Source: Desulfobacula toluolica Tol2
Lineage (GTDB): Bacteria; Desulfobacterota; Desulfobacteria; Desulfobacterales; Desulfobacteraceae
Direction of reading: 5' to 3'
DNA: 64,000 nt
NCBI RefSeq assembly: GCF_000307105.1
Contig: NC_018645.1
Coordinates: forward strand, 1,314,578-1,378,577
Positions within the stretch are counted from its first letter, which is position 1. Each line of letters starts with the position of its first letter. The position numbers and the translations under genes were made by a program. Below, one piece after another: positions 8,259-16,803 of this stretch. The notes beneath the pieces were generated by a model. The model saw only the letters and a list, made by a program, of their open reading frames with translations, had not been told where the DNA came from and ran no database searches.

Positions 8259-9548
8259 TTAATCATCAAAATTTCCCTCAGGCCCCTTGTCTGTGTTCAT
8301 CATTGAGGCGGTTTCCATTATTTTTTCTGTTGTCCAGTTGTTTTTTTGTTCAATTTTTTCAGCCTTGAAACCGGGATCATGGGATCTGTTTTTTAAAATT
8401 TCATCAATCACTATCCGGGCTGTGTCCGTGGTGTTAAATACATTGGTTAACAGACCGAATACAAAGTCTTCGACATCTTTTGCCATTCTGTCCCGGATTT
8501 CTTTTGGCTGTGCCAGTAATTTGTTTTCAAAGGGAAGGTTCAGCTTTTTGAAGTTTCCGCCTTTTATATCATTTGCGTTTGCAAAGGCTTGCATTTCCTT
8601 CCACAGCTGTTCTGAAACACCCCGTTTTTTTTGTTTGATAAACTGACCGTTGTTCAGGATGGCGTTTCCATAATCATTGACCTCAACACCCCAGGAGATC
8701 ATTTGCAGGGCGGTTGCCACGTTGGCTTTGGTTGTACGGGTCTTTGAGGCAATATCTCGAAGTCTTTCGGAATTGTTGCCGGAGGTGCCGTGCTGTGCGC
8801 CGGAAATCTTGTATTTGGAAAGTGCTTCATGAATTTGAGTGGTAAGTTCGACATTGATACCGGTATCGCTGGCTTCAATGCCATGGGTTGTGCCATTGTT
8901 CAAAGCGATCCAATCAGGGAAAATATTGTGGGCATTAAGTCCTTGAATAAGAAAGAGCGCTTCTTGGGCGGTTGAAAGTCCGAGTTTGCCTTTTATCTCA
9001 CCGACTTCTGTCTCAAGACCGGCCCATTCCGGCACAAAGGGGTATAATTCAATGTTTGCCAGAAGATTTTGGGCATCCGGCATATGGGAGGCGTCTATGG
9101 CAATGGAAGTGATGCCGGCATCAAACAGGGAAGGGATTTGAGTTTTTGCAGGCTCTATGTCTTCTTTTGTTTTTATCCCAAAATGATCCGCATGGATGGC
9201 AACGGGAATAGTAATGCCAAGTTCGTTCATGAAGGCATCTGTCTGTCTGGCAATGTTCCATAGGTTAACTGCGCAATAGGCGGCTGTTCCGCCCTCTGAT
9301 CTGGCAATTTCAATAATAATTGCGGCATTTGCGCGTTGGGCAGCTGCAAGGGCTCCCCTGATCACAAAAGCGTTACGGCCGTTTGCAGCTATGGTCATGC
9401 AGTTTTTCTTGATCAACATGGCACGGTCTATATATTTCCCGCTTACAATCAGTGCTTTGGAATTAGGAAACAGTTGTTTTATATTGGGGGGTCTGCCAAG
9501 ATCAAGAGCAGTTTCAAAGTCTGAAGAATATATTAATGGTTTTGTCAT
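8259..9548 (-). CDS. Class II fructose-bisphosphate aldolase family protein
   Basis: A 429-residue zinc-dependent aldolase of the long, less-studied class II branch. Metal-site motifs are visible: HADHFG near residue 120, GTTHGIEAS in place of the usual NVHG, and GAQHGTSGNNSE in place of HGGSG. The N terminus has NAFVIRGALAAAQRANAAIIIEIARSEGG, as in related aldolases. Substrate is probably fructose 1,6-bisphosphate in glycolysis or gluconeogenesis, but a related ketose bisphosphate cannot be excluded. The start has GGGAGGTGG six bases upstream. The gene is divergent from the TetR gene and shares its upstream region. Confidence 0.85.
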   Translation of the reverse strand: MTKPLIYSSDFETALDLGRPPNIKQLFPNSKALIVSGKYIDRAMLIKKNCMTIAANGRNAFVIRGALAAAQRANAAIIIEIARSEGGTAAYCAVNLWNIARQTDAFMNELGITIPVAIHADHFGIKTKEDIEPAKTQIPSLFDAGITSIAIDASHMPDAQNLLANIELYPFVPEWAGLETEVGEIKGKLGLSTAQEALFLIQGLNAHNIFPDWIALNNGTTHGIEASDTGINVELTTQIHEALSKYKISGAQHGTSGNNSERLRDIASKTRTTKANVATALQMISWGVEVNDYGNAILNNGQFIKQKKRGVSEQLWKEMQAFANANDIKGGNFKKLNLPFENKLLAQPKEIRDRMAKDVEDFVFGLLTNVFNTTDTARIVIDEILKNRSHDPGFKAEKIEQKNNWTTEKIMETASMMNTDKGPEGNFDD

Positions 9549-9635
9549 GCCACCTCCCTGATTTTTTTTGGATTATTTTTTTTAAATATGAAGTATTTTT
9601 TGCATGAAAATTATTTAAAATCAAGGAATATCGAA

Positions 9636-9655
9636 TAATGAATTGATATTCATTA
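9636..9655. promoter_or_regulatory. Palindrome resembling a TetR/FadR-type operator
   Basis: Perfect inverted repeat TAATGAA-TTGATA-TTCATTA in the AT-rich 255-bp gap between the aldolase and TetR genes. Its shape and sequence resemble operators bound by fatty-acid-responsive TetR regulators. It is a candidate site for the TetR encoded at 9804; binding is inferred. Confidence 0.5.
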
Positions 9656-9803
9656 ATGCCTGCTCAAAATAAAATCATAATAATTATTGAAAAAAATACA
9701 TATTTTATATCTAAATATCTGTAAAATTAAATTAAATTTATGATTATTCAATATAAATTAATGATATTATTGTTTCTTGACATTTGTAAAACTCTTTTGT
9801 TAG

Positions 9804-10433
9804 ATGATGAGTCTTTGTTCATTTTTTCTAAGAAAGGGTGATGCAGGCTTGCAGAAAAATAAATCGGAAAAATACAATAAAATATTAGACAGTGCAGGTG
9901 CCGTATTTGCGCAATTTGGATTCTACAAGGCAACCATATCCCAGATCGCATCAAGGGCAGGTGTGGCAGACGGTACAGTATATTTGTATTTTAAAAATAA
10001 GGAAGATATCCTTTATCAGTTTATCAGTTTTAAAACCAATTCCGTATTTAAAAAAATAAATGCTGCCGTTGAAAAGGGTCGAAATGCCGAGGAAAAATTG
10101 CGTCAATTAATTCGATCTCATATGGATGAATTTCAAAAAGATAAAAATATGGCCATTATTTTTCAGTCGGAAGTCAGATACTTCAGAGATATCCAATTTC
10201 AAATTAAAGATATATCAAAAATGTATCTGGAGCTTTTGTCGGATATTATTGAACAGGGGCAGATCGAAGGAGCCTTTCGACAGGATCTGTTTGTCGGTCT
10301 GGTGAAACGTTTTATTCCGGGTGCTGTAGAAGGTGTCATCAGCACCTGGGTATCTGCTGATGGCGGATATGACCTTGTTTCAATGGCAGATCCTCTAGTG
10401 GATCTTTATTTGACAGGGATCAGAGAACAGTGA
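9804..10433 (+). CDS. TetR/AcrR family transcriptional regulator
   Basis: A regulator of up to 209 residues. The N-terminal helix-turn-helix is clear: ILDSAGAVFAQFGFYKATISQIASRAGVADGTVYLYFKNKEDIL. The C-terminal ligand domain resembles FadR-type TetR proteins that sense acyl-CoA. Two in-frame ATGs at 9804 and 9807 lack a ribosome-binding site; a TTG at 9849 has AAAGGG upstream and would give a 194-residue protein starting at the usual place. Position upstream of the Fe-S oxidoreductase and etfBA suggests it controls that electron-transfer operon. Confidence 0.92.
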   Translation: MMSLCSFFLRKGDAGLQKNKSEKYNKILDSAGAVFAQFGFYKATISQIASRAGVADGTVYLYFKNKEDILYQFISFKTNSVFKKINAAVEKGRNAEEKLRQLIRSHMDEFQKDKNMAIIFQSEVRYFRDIQFQIKDISKMYLELLSDIIEQGQIEGAFRQDLFVGLVKRFIPGAVEGVISTWVSADGGYDLVSMADPLVDLYLTGIREQ

Positions 10434-10560
10434 AAGTGATTTGATATATTGAACGATATAATTTTATTGAATGACGTTTTTTGCTTGACGTGATCTTTTA
10501 TGTTTATTAAAGCAGTTAAATTTGTATTCATAAGCTAAAAATTTTTGGGAGGTAAGAAGT

Positions 10561-12624
10561 ATGACTTCAATAATCGGACCGGCAAGTTTTAAATTTTTCG
10601 GGATATTTCCCGCTGCAATCTTGTCATTTATTATACCTATCATCGGGATAGGATTATTTACCTATATAATGGCAAGGCGTATTGCGCCCCTGGTGAGAGC
10701 GAATCCGGATAACAGGTTTGATAAAATCGGCACGCGTGTAAAAAATCTTATCGTTGTCTGGCTTGGGCAGGTACGGCAGCCAAGATACATGCTGGCAGGT
10801 GTGCTTCACATTGTTATTTTTGCAGGATTTTTAGTTCTGTCCATTCGTTCATCATCACTTGTTATTATTGGTTTTGCAGACGGATTTGTGTTGCCCGGCT
10901 TTGGTGGGGTGGTAGGCGATGTCTATAATTTTTTCAAAGACTATGCTGCAACATTTGTTCTTATTGCATGTATTATTGCCGCTGTCAGAAGAGGTATCTA
11001 TAAACCCAAAAGATATGCTGTTCCTGAAAAATACGGCAAGGACCATACATCGGAAGCTGTTTTTGTCCTGGGCATTATTGCAACACTCATGTTATCGGAA
11101 AGTCTTTTTGAAGCATCCGAGCTTGCCTATGAATTCCAGAATACCGGACAGGAACATTTTTTAGCTCCCTTGTCTCTGGTATGGATATTTAAAGGTATGC
11201 TGGCATCCGTGTCGCCCAATATCCTTCAAGGACTTCATATTATCACCTATTATATTCATGATTTCACCTTTTTCTTTTTTCTTTGTTTTTTACCCTTAGG
11301 CAAACATTTTCATGTTATTACATCTGTTTTTAATGTGTTTTTCATGCGGGTTGAAAAAGGAAACATAAAACCTGTAAGACATGGTATTGCCGATGACAAG
11401 CTGGATGATCTTGAGTCTTTTGGTGTAAAAAAACTCGAAGATTTTACATGGAAGCATATGCTGGATTTTTATTCTTGTGCAGATTGCGGAAGGTGTTCAG
11501 ACCAATGTCCTGCCAATGCCGTTGGCAGACCATTGTCCCCAAGGTTTATTACCATCAAGGCCAGGGATTTGATATTCAAAAATTATCCGTTTTCAGGAAA
11601 AATTTATAAAAGCAATTTATTGGTGGAAGATATTTATACAGAGGATGAAATCTGGTCCTGCACCACCTGTGGTGCCTGTGAACAAGAGTGTCCGCTGGGA
11701 ATTGAATATATTGACAAAATAGTTGATATGCGCAGGGGGATGGTGGATGAAGGCATGGTGCCCCAGTCTTTGCAAAAACCCTTGAAAGCCCTTGAAAAAC
11801 GTGGAAATCCCTATGGGAAAATGGAGAAAAAACGCGCAGACTGGGCAAATGATAAAGAGTTCAAGGCAAACTGGCAGGTTAAAGATCTTGCCAAGGATGA
11901 AGCCGACACTCTCTATTTTGTAGACAGTATTACATCCTATGACGATAACATCCAGGAAATTGCCAGACGGACATCAATTATTCTGACAAAAGCAGGCGTT
12001 GATTTTGGTGTTCTGGGTAAACAGGAAAAAGACAGTGGAAATGAAGTATTACGCTTTGGTGAGGAAATGCTGTACCAGGATTTGAAAGAACAAAACACCG
12101 AAGCTATTAAGGATACCGGGGTAAAACAGATTGTAACGGCAGATCCCCATGCCTATAATGCATTGAAAAATGATTATAAAGATCTTCCGCCGGTTAAACA
12201 TATCAGCCAGATTGTTGCCGAGAAAATAACTTCGGGAGAACTTGAGCTTAAACCCTGCCAGAATCCTGATGCGGTTTATGTCTACCATGATCCTTGTTAT
12301 CTGGGACGGCATAACGGGATATATGAAGATCCCAGACAGGCTCTTGATGCTATTAATGGATTAACAAGGGTAGAGCTTGAAAAGAGCCGTGATCGATCCT
12401 TTTGCTGCGGCGGCGGTGGTTTGATGCTTTTTTATGAACCTGAAGAAGAAACAAGAATGGGAGTTTTAAGGGTTAATATGGCTGCTGAGGCCGGAGCAAC
12501 AGTTATTGTAACTGCCTGTCCTTTCTGCCTGGTGAATATCCAGGATGCGATCAAGGTCGCTGGAAAAGAAGGAGAGATGGAAGCATTGGATTTTACAGAA
12601 CTAATTGAACAGCATCTTGCATAA
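10561..12624 (+). CDS. ETF-associated membrane Fe-S oxidoreductase (DUF224/HdrD-like)
   Basis: A 687-residue protein that should pass electrons from reduced ETF to membrane quinone. Residues about 1-260 form a multi-helix, NarI-like membrane domain. A 4Fe-4S pair follows (CADCGRCSDQCP and CTTCGACEQECP). Two CCG-type domains come next: the second is complete (HDPCYLGRHNG, SFCCGGGG, ACPFC), but the first has lost its cysteines, with DSITSYD, EKDSGNE and ADPHAYN at the positions where family members carry Cys. GGGAGG precedes the ATG. It lies directly upstream of etfB and etfA. Confidence 0.92.
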   Translation: MTSIIGPASFKFFGIFPAAILSFIIPIIGIGLFTYIMARRIAPLVRANPDNRFDKIGTRVKNLIVVWLGQVRQPRYMLAGVLHIVIFAGFLVLSIRSSSLVIIGFADGFVLPGFGGVVGDVYNFFKDYAATFVLIACIIAAVRRGIYKPKRYAVPEKYGKDHTSEAVFVLGIIATLMLSESLFEASELAYEFQNTGQEHFLAPLSLVWIFKGMLASVSPNILQGLHIITYYIHDFTFFFFLCFLPLGKHFHVITSVFNVFFMRVEKGNIKPVRHGIADDKLDDLESFGVKKLEDFTWKHMLDFYSCADCGRCSDQCPANAVGRPLSPRFITIKARDLIFKNYPFSGKIYKSNLLVEDIYTEDEIWSCTTCGACEQECPLGIEYIDKIVDMRRGMVDEGMVPQSLQKPLKALEKRGNPYGKMEKKRADWANDKEFKANWQVKDLAKDEADTLYFVDSITSYDDNIQEIARRTSIILTKAGVDFGVLGKQEKDSGNEVLRFGEEMLYQDLKEQNTEAIKDTGVKQIVTADPHAYNALKNDYKDLPPVKHISQIVAEKITSGELELKPCQNPDAVYVYHDPCYLGRHNGIYEDPRQALDAINGLTRVELEKSRDRSFCCGGGGLMLFYEPEEETRMGVLRVNMAAEAGATVIVTACPFCLVNIQDAIKVAGKEGEMEALDFTELIEQHLA

Positions 12625-12633
12625 AATAAATGC

Positions 12634-12684
12634 GTTACCGATTACTGAAGGTTTCAGGATTATAGAAATCTTATAATCGGTAAC
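12634..12684 (+). promoter_or_regulatory. Intercistronic RNA structure before etfB
   Basis: Outer arms GTTACCGATTA (12634-12644) and TAATCGGTAAC (12674-12684) pair perfectly over 11 bp. Between them is a small hairpin CTGAA-GGT-TTCAG and a weaker GATT/AATC pairing, so the RNA can form a branched, three-way-junction-like fold. There is no U-tract, so it is not a classic terminator. It may stabilise the etfBA mRNA or uncouple its level from the membrane subunit. Confidence 0.6.
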
Positions 12685-12710
12685 AGACTATTGATTTAAA
12701 GGAGACAAGA

Positions 12711-13496
12711 ATGGAAATTTTAGTATGTGTCAAGAGAGTGCCTGATACTGCTGAGAATGAGTTTGAACTCAACAGTGCCGGAAATGATCTTGATCGAGAC
12801 GACTTGGTTTATTCAGTGAACGAATGGGATAATTATGCGGTTGAAGAAGCAATCCAGATTGTAGATAACGTTGGTGGAAGTGTAACGGTTATCGCTGTGG
12901 GTGATGATGAGTCGGAAGAAGTGTTGAGACGTGAAATGGCAATGGGTGCAAATAATGGTATCCTTCTTTCCGATGATGCATTTGTAGCATCTGATGGCAA
13001 GGGCATTGCTACCATACTTAAGGCGGAAATTGAAAAAGGCAGCTATGATCTGATCATGACCGGTGCCCAGGCAGATGAAGGGGCAGGTCAGGTAGGTGGA
13101 ATGCTGGCTGCAATGCTGGATATGCCTTATGCATCACTGGTAAATAAAATCGAACCAGGAGATGGCAAAATCATAGTGGGCAGAGAAATTGAGGGTGGCA
13201 ACCAGGAAATGAATGAAGTACAGCTTCCATGTGTTGTTTCTATCCAGACTGGTATTAATGAGCCCCGTTATGTTGGTATCCGCGGTATCAGAAAAGTTGC
13301 CAGTGTTGATATCCCTGTAAAGGGTGCGGGCGATCTTGGTATTGATGCCGGCAGTGTGGGTGATGCAGGTGCAAAAACCAAAAGAGTAGATTATTTTGTG
13401 CCCGATATGGGTGATGGTGCTGAGATGCTTGAAGGCTCTACAGGTGAGATCATTGAAAAGCTGATTGAGAAGCTTAAAGCAAAAGGAGGGCTCTAA
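12711..13496 (+). CDS. etfB: Electron transfer flavoprotein beta subunit
   Basis: A 261-residue EtfB. The N terminus (MEILVCVKRVPDTAENEFELN), NEWDNYAVEEAIQI and the nucleotide-binding segment MTGAQADEGAGQVGGMLAAML are typical. With EtfA it accepts electrons from acyl-CoA dehydrogenase-type enzymes. AAAGGAGA lies before the ATG. The stop is two bases from the etfA start. The neighbouring membrane Fe-S protein supports an ETF that delivers to quinone, although bifurcating ETFs cannot be ruled out from sequence reading alone. Confidence 0.96.
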   Translation: MEILVCVKRVPDTAENEFELNSAGNDLDRDDLVYSVNEWDNYAVEEAIQIVDNVGGSVTVIAVGDDESEEVLRREMAMGANNGILLSDDAFVASDGKGIATILKAEIEKGSYDLIMTGAQADEGAGQVGGMLAAMLDMPYASLVNKIEPGDGKIIVGREIEGGNQEMNEVQLPCVVSIQTGINEPRYVGIRGIRKVASVDIPVKGAGDLGIDAGSVGDAGAKTKRVDYFVPDMGDGAEMLEGSTGEIIEKLIEKLKAKGGL

Positions 13497-13498
13497 TC

Positions 13499-14464
13499 AT
13501 GACAAAGATTTTTGCATATATTCCATTTAAAAACGGTGCTGCCGAAGATGTGGCATTAGAGTTCCCTTCAGTTGCCAAAAAAATTGATGAAAGTGCATCC
13601 CTGACCGCAGTTGTGACAGGTTCCGGTGCGGATCTTGATAAAGTGGCCAATGACATGACCGCTGTTTATTCTGAAGTTATTAAAATTGATAACGCAGATC
13701 TTGCTTATCCAAATGCTGAAGTTGTCAGAAAAGCCCTTGTGAATGTTCTTCCTGCTGATGCAGTTATTCTTGTGGGTCATGATACTTTTGGAATGGATCT
13801 TGCTCCCGGTCTTTCCGTAAAAATGGATTCAGCGTATGCCGCAGATATCGTTGATTTTGAGGGAATAGAAGGAAGCACCTTGAAAACAATTCGTCAGGAA
13901 CTGGGCGGAGCTGTTTACACCCATGTGACCGTTGATATCTCTTCCGGGGCTGTTATGACTATCAGGCCAGGATCTTTTGCTCCGGTTGAAGGTGGTGCAG
14001 GTGGGTCAGTTACGGATAAATCCGCTGATGCAGGAGATCTTTCCGCAAAAAGAAAATTCCTTGAAATTGTTGAAGCTGAAGTGGGTGATGTTGATATCAC
14101 AAAATCCGATGTACTGGTATCCATTGGCCGTGGTATTGAAGATGAAGACAATATTGAAATTGCCCAGGAACTGGCCGAAGCAATGAAAGCTGTTGTATCC
14201 TGTTCAAGACCCATTGTTGATGCCAAATGGCTGGAAAAATCACGTCAGGTTGGAACATCCGGCCAGACTGTTAAGCCCAAGGTGTACATGGCTATGGGAA
14301 TTTCCGGCTCTTTTCAGCATATGGGCGGTGTCAAAGGCAATCCATTCATCGTTGCAGTTAACAAGAATCCCAAAGCCCCAATTTTCCAGGTGGCTGATGT
14401 CGGTATTGTAGAAGATATTCTTGAGTTTATGCCCGAGCTTGCCGAAGCAATTAAAGATCTTTAA
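13499..14464 (+). CDS. etfA: Electron transfer flavoprotein alpha subunit
   Basis: A 321-residue EtfA. The C-terminal FAD domain is intact: VSIGRGIEDEDN, SRPIVDAKWLEKSRQVGTSGQTVKPKVY, GISGSFQHMGGVKG and VAVNKNPKAPIFQVADVGIV. It forms the FAD-carrying half of ETF. It is last in the operon and is followed by a strong terminator. AGGAGGG upstream of the ATG fixes the start. Confidence 0.97.
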   Translation: MTKIFAYIPFKNGAAEDVALEFPSVAKKIDESASLTAVVTGSGADLDKVANDMTAVYSEVIKIDNADLAYPNAEVVRKALVNVLPADAVILVGHDTFGMDLAPGLSVKMDSAYAADIVDFEGIEGSTLKTIRQELGGAVYTHVTVDISSGAVMTIRPGSFAPVEGGAGGSVTDKSADAGDLSAKRKFLEIVEAEVGDVDITKSDVLVSIGRGIEDEDNIEIAQELAEAMKAVVSCSRPIVDAKWLEKSRQVGTSGQTVKPKVYMAMGISGSFQHMGGVKGNPFIVAVNKNPKAPIFQVADVGIVEDILEFMPELAEAIKDL

Positions 14465-14487
14465 GATCTTATAAATAGCGTGTTTTG

Positions 14488-14530
14488 AAAAAAAAGGGAT
14501 CTGATCCAAGGAAAAGATCCCTTTTTTATT
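14488..14530. terminator. Intrinsic terminator between etfA and larA
   Basis: A-rich left arm ending AAAAGGGATC, a loop, then GATCCCTTTTTT. The flanking A and T runs let it act on both strands, ending etfA and the convergent larA operon. Confidence 0.85.
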
Positions 14531-14541
14531 TGATCTTTTTT

Positions 14542-15786
14542 TTATTTTATTAAAGGAACTGTAAGTCCGCCATCCATTAAAAACAGGACACGGGCATCCT
14601 GGCCTTTTTCTTCAAGGGCCTTGTCAATGGCCGTCTGAAGATCACTGAACGGCTTGATAAACAGCTTGGAGATGACCTGAGGCTCCACATCCGTTACCCC
14701 CCACATCTGTGCCCAAAGCCCTATTTCAGCCATTTTTGCCGCTTTGTGATACCCTAAGACATATCCTTTTTCAATGGTTTCAAGGGCTTTTTTGGGTGTG
14801 CTGCTTGAACCTAAAAGATCTGCAAAGGCCTTGCCGCCGATACCGCACCTGCATTTTGCCACAAGTATCATGATTCCGTCGTCTTTCAGGGCGAGTTTTG
14901 CATTATCAATGCCTTTCTGGGCCTGGTACAGGTCAATATCCTGGGGAAATTTCACCACGGATACGACAATGTCGGCTTTTTCTTTTAAAGGGGCTGCAAA
15001 CACCTCGTTGGCAAGGTCAATGGCAGCATGAAAAGAGTCATTGATATGGCCGCAGCAGGCTCCATATACCTTATGGTATTTATCCAGGACCGTCATGATG
15101 GAAAAAATTTCCTGTTTAACGGTTTTAATGGCATCCATCATATCTTCATGTACAGGGTTGCCTTCAAGGGACAATGCCTTTGCTGCCGGAGAAAGCGCAA
15201 GTTTATGGTTTTGCTCTATAGTGTCATATCCGGCAATTCCGGGCAGATAGGATTTGCGCCCACCTGTATATCCGGCAAAATAATGGGGTTCCACAGAGGA
15301 TATGATAATGATCTTATCCGCCTCAACCCCGGCCTTGTTGACACACATCGGCGTCCCATTGGTGGAGGTTCCCAAAAACACCATGTCTTCTTTAGCCCTT
15401 GCATCATGCACAATAATCCGGTTTTTTATCTTTTCATAGTAGTAGCCGAAAATCTGAAGATACTCTTCATCTGACGGTCCCCTGTGGGCACCGGTGGCAA
15501 TGATGAAATTAAAATTTGTCTGTTTTAAGTCATCATAAATAAATTCAAGGATTTTTTGGGTGGGAGTGGGTCGTGTGGCATCGTTGACAATAACCAGCAC
15601 CTTTTTTGCGTCACTTAAAAATTCCTTAAAGGTTTTGCTGTTGATCGGTGTATGAATGCCATTTTTTATGGTTTGCTCTTCATCACCGATTTTGACATCA
15701 TTGGCTTCAAGAAAATCGACCTTGATGTCATCACTTATCCGGACCGGCATGGAGCCTTTTCTCCCATAGGGAACATCAATTTTCAT
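14542..15786 (-). CDS. larA: LarA-type nickel-dependent lactate racemase family protein
   Basis: A 414-residue protein of the LarA family, which interconverts D- and L-lactate (or racemises related 2-hydroxy acids) with a nickel pincer cofactor. Visible family features are VNDATRPTPT, the ATGAHRGPSDEEY stretch, the hallmark SSVEPHYFAGYTGGRKSYLPGI, and a conserved C-terminal domain. AAAGGA lies upstream of the ATG. It is last after the D-lactate dehydrogenase and Fe-S genes, which supports lactate as substrate. The cofactor-making genes larB, larC and larE are not in the window. Confidence 0.85.
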   Translation of the reverse strand: MKIDVPYGRKGSMPVRISDDIKVDFLEANDVKIGDEEQTIKNGIHTPINSKTFKEFLSDAKKVLVIVNDATRPTPTQKILEFIYDDLKQTNFNFIIATGAHRGPSDEEYLQIFGYYYEKIKNRIIVHDARAKEDMVFLGTSTNGTPMCVNKAGVEADKIIIISSVEPHYFAGYTGGRKSYLPGIAGYDTIEQNHKLALSPAAKALSLEGNPVHEDMMDAIKTVKQEIFSIMTVLDKYHKVYGACCGHINDSFHAAIDLANEVFAAPLKEKADIVVSVVKFPQDIDLYQAQKGIDNAKLALKDDGIMILVAKCRCGIGGKAFADLLGSSSTPKKALETIEKGYVLGYHKAAKMAEIGLWAQMWGVTDVEPQVISKLFIKPFSDLQTAIDKALEEKGQDARVLFLMDGGLTVPLIK

Positions 15787-15838
15787 AACAGCATTCCTTT
15801 GTTCATAACATCACTTGCTCTATTCATAACACCACCCT

Positions 15839-16786
15839 TTAGCGGATGGGACCCATTTTATTGAGATCTGAAACAAATGTATCAATCTGCGCCTGGAATA
15901 ATGCCTTGTCTCCCGGTGGGATCTGGACAAGCTGAATTCGTTCCGGATTAATATCAATGCTTTTGAATGTGTTGCGAAGGCTTTCAACTGTTTTTTTGGC
16001 TCTCAGGTTGCCGTCATGGCGACACTCGTTGTCTGTGCAGCAGGCTGCCATCACTCCCCAGGCATTTTGAAGAAAGGGTGCCATCAACATATGGGCTTCA
16101 AGGCGTCCGCCACACATGTTCACCAGGATTTCATACTCTTTATCTTTTATTTCTGATTCCGGGAGTATGGATGCCTGAAGCTCCGGGTAATAGGACCAGT
16201 TGCAGGCAAAAATAATAGCCTTGGCAGAGTCATGACTTGTTAAAAAATTAGAGGCCTTTTCAATCAGCTCAATTTTAGCGGTTCCAAAATGTTTTTCAAT
16301 ATCGGCTGCCCCTGCTGGACAAACTTCAATACAGATGCCGCATGACTGGCATTTTGACGGGTCCGTGACAATCGCGTTTCCGTCAAAAAACCTGGCTTCA
16401 TGGGGGCAGGCCTTTACGCAGATAAGGCAGCGGGCACAATTTAATTTGGTTGTCGAGGTTGTGCCGGGCCCTTTGAAGTTCATTTCAACAAGGTCTTTTC
16501 TGGCATCCGTAAAAATTTGGGTTAAGGTAACGCCTGATGAACATGCCGCTTCGCACCGTCCGCAAAAAAAGCATGAAAACATTTTATTCGCAGCGGATTC
16601 TGACAATTCAACCTCTCCTGACAACAGGCCGAAAGCAGTTATTATTTTTGCCCTGGGTGCGTCGGATTCCCAGCCGGTATGCTTGAACATGGGGCAATGT
16701 TCATAACAATATCCGCACCGGATACAATTTGCCAGTGTAGCGTGCCATTTTTCAAGATGCTTGAATTTTTTTGTTTTATTTTCCAT
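15839..16786 (-). CDS. Fe-S protein with four 4Fe-4S motifs and an MvhD-like domain
   Basis: A 315-residue electron carrier. The N-terminal two-thirds has four complete CxxCxxCxxxC motifs: CIRCGYCYEHCP, CFFCGRCEAACS, CARCLICVKACP and CQSCGICIEVCP. The C-terminal third (about 190-315) matches MvhD, with FACNWSYYPEL, VNMCGGRLEA and AACCTDNECRHDGNLRAKK; Cys stands where the MvhD proteins at 51256 and 55166 use selenocysteine. CCG domains, usual in glycolate/lactate oxidase Fe-S subunits, are absent. The ATG lies 17 bases after the dehydrogenase stop. The layout suggests lactate electrons go to an Hdr-type partner; this is inference. Confidence 0.85.
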   Translation of the reverse strand: MENKTKKFKHLEKWHATLANCIRCGYCYEHCPMFKHTGWESDAPRAKIITAFGLLSGEVELSESAANKMFSCFFCGRCEAACSSGVTLTQIFTDARKDLVEMNFKGPGTTSTTKLNCARCLICVKACPHEARFFDGNAIVTDPSKCQSCGICIEVCPAGAADIEKHFGTAKIELIEKASNFLTSHDSAKAIIFACNWSYYPELQASILPESEIKDKEYEILVNMCGGRLEAHMLMAPFLQNAWGVMAACCTDNECRHDGNLRAKKTVESLRNTFKSIDINPERIQLVQIPPGDKALFQAQIDTFVSDLNKMGPIR

Positions 16787-16803
16787 TTCAATCGCCTTTT
16801 GAT

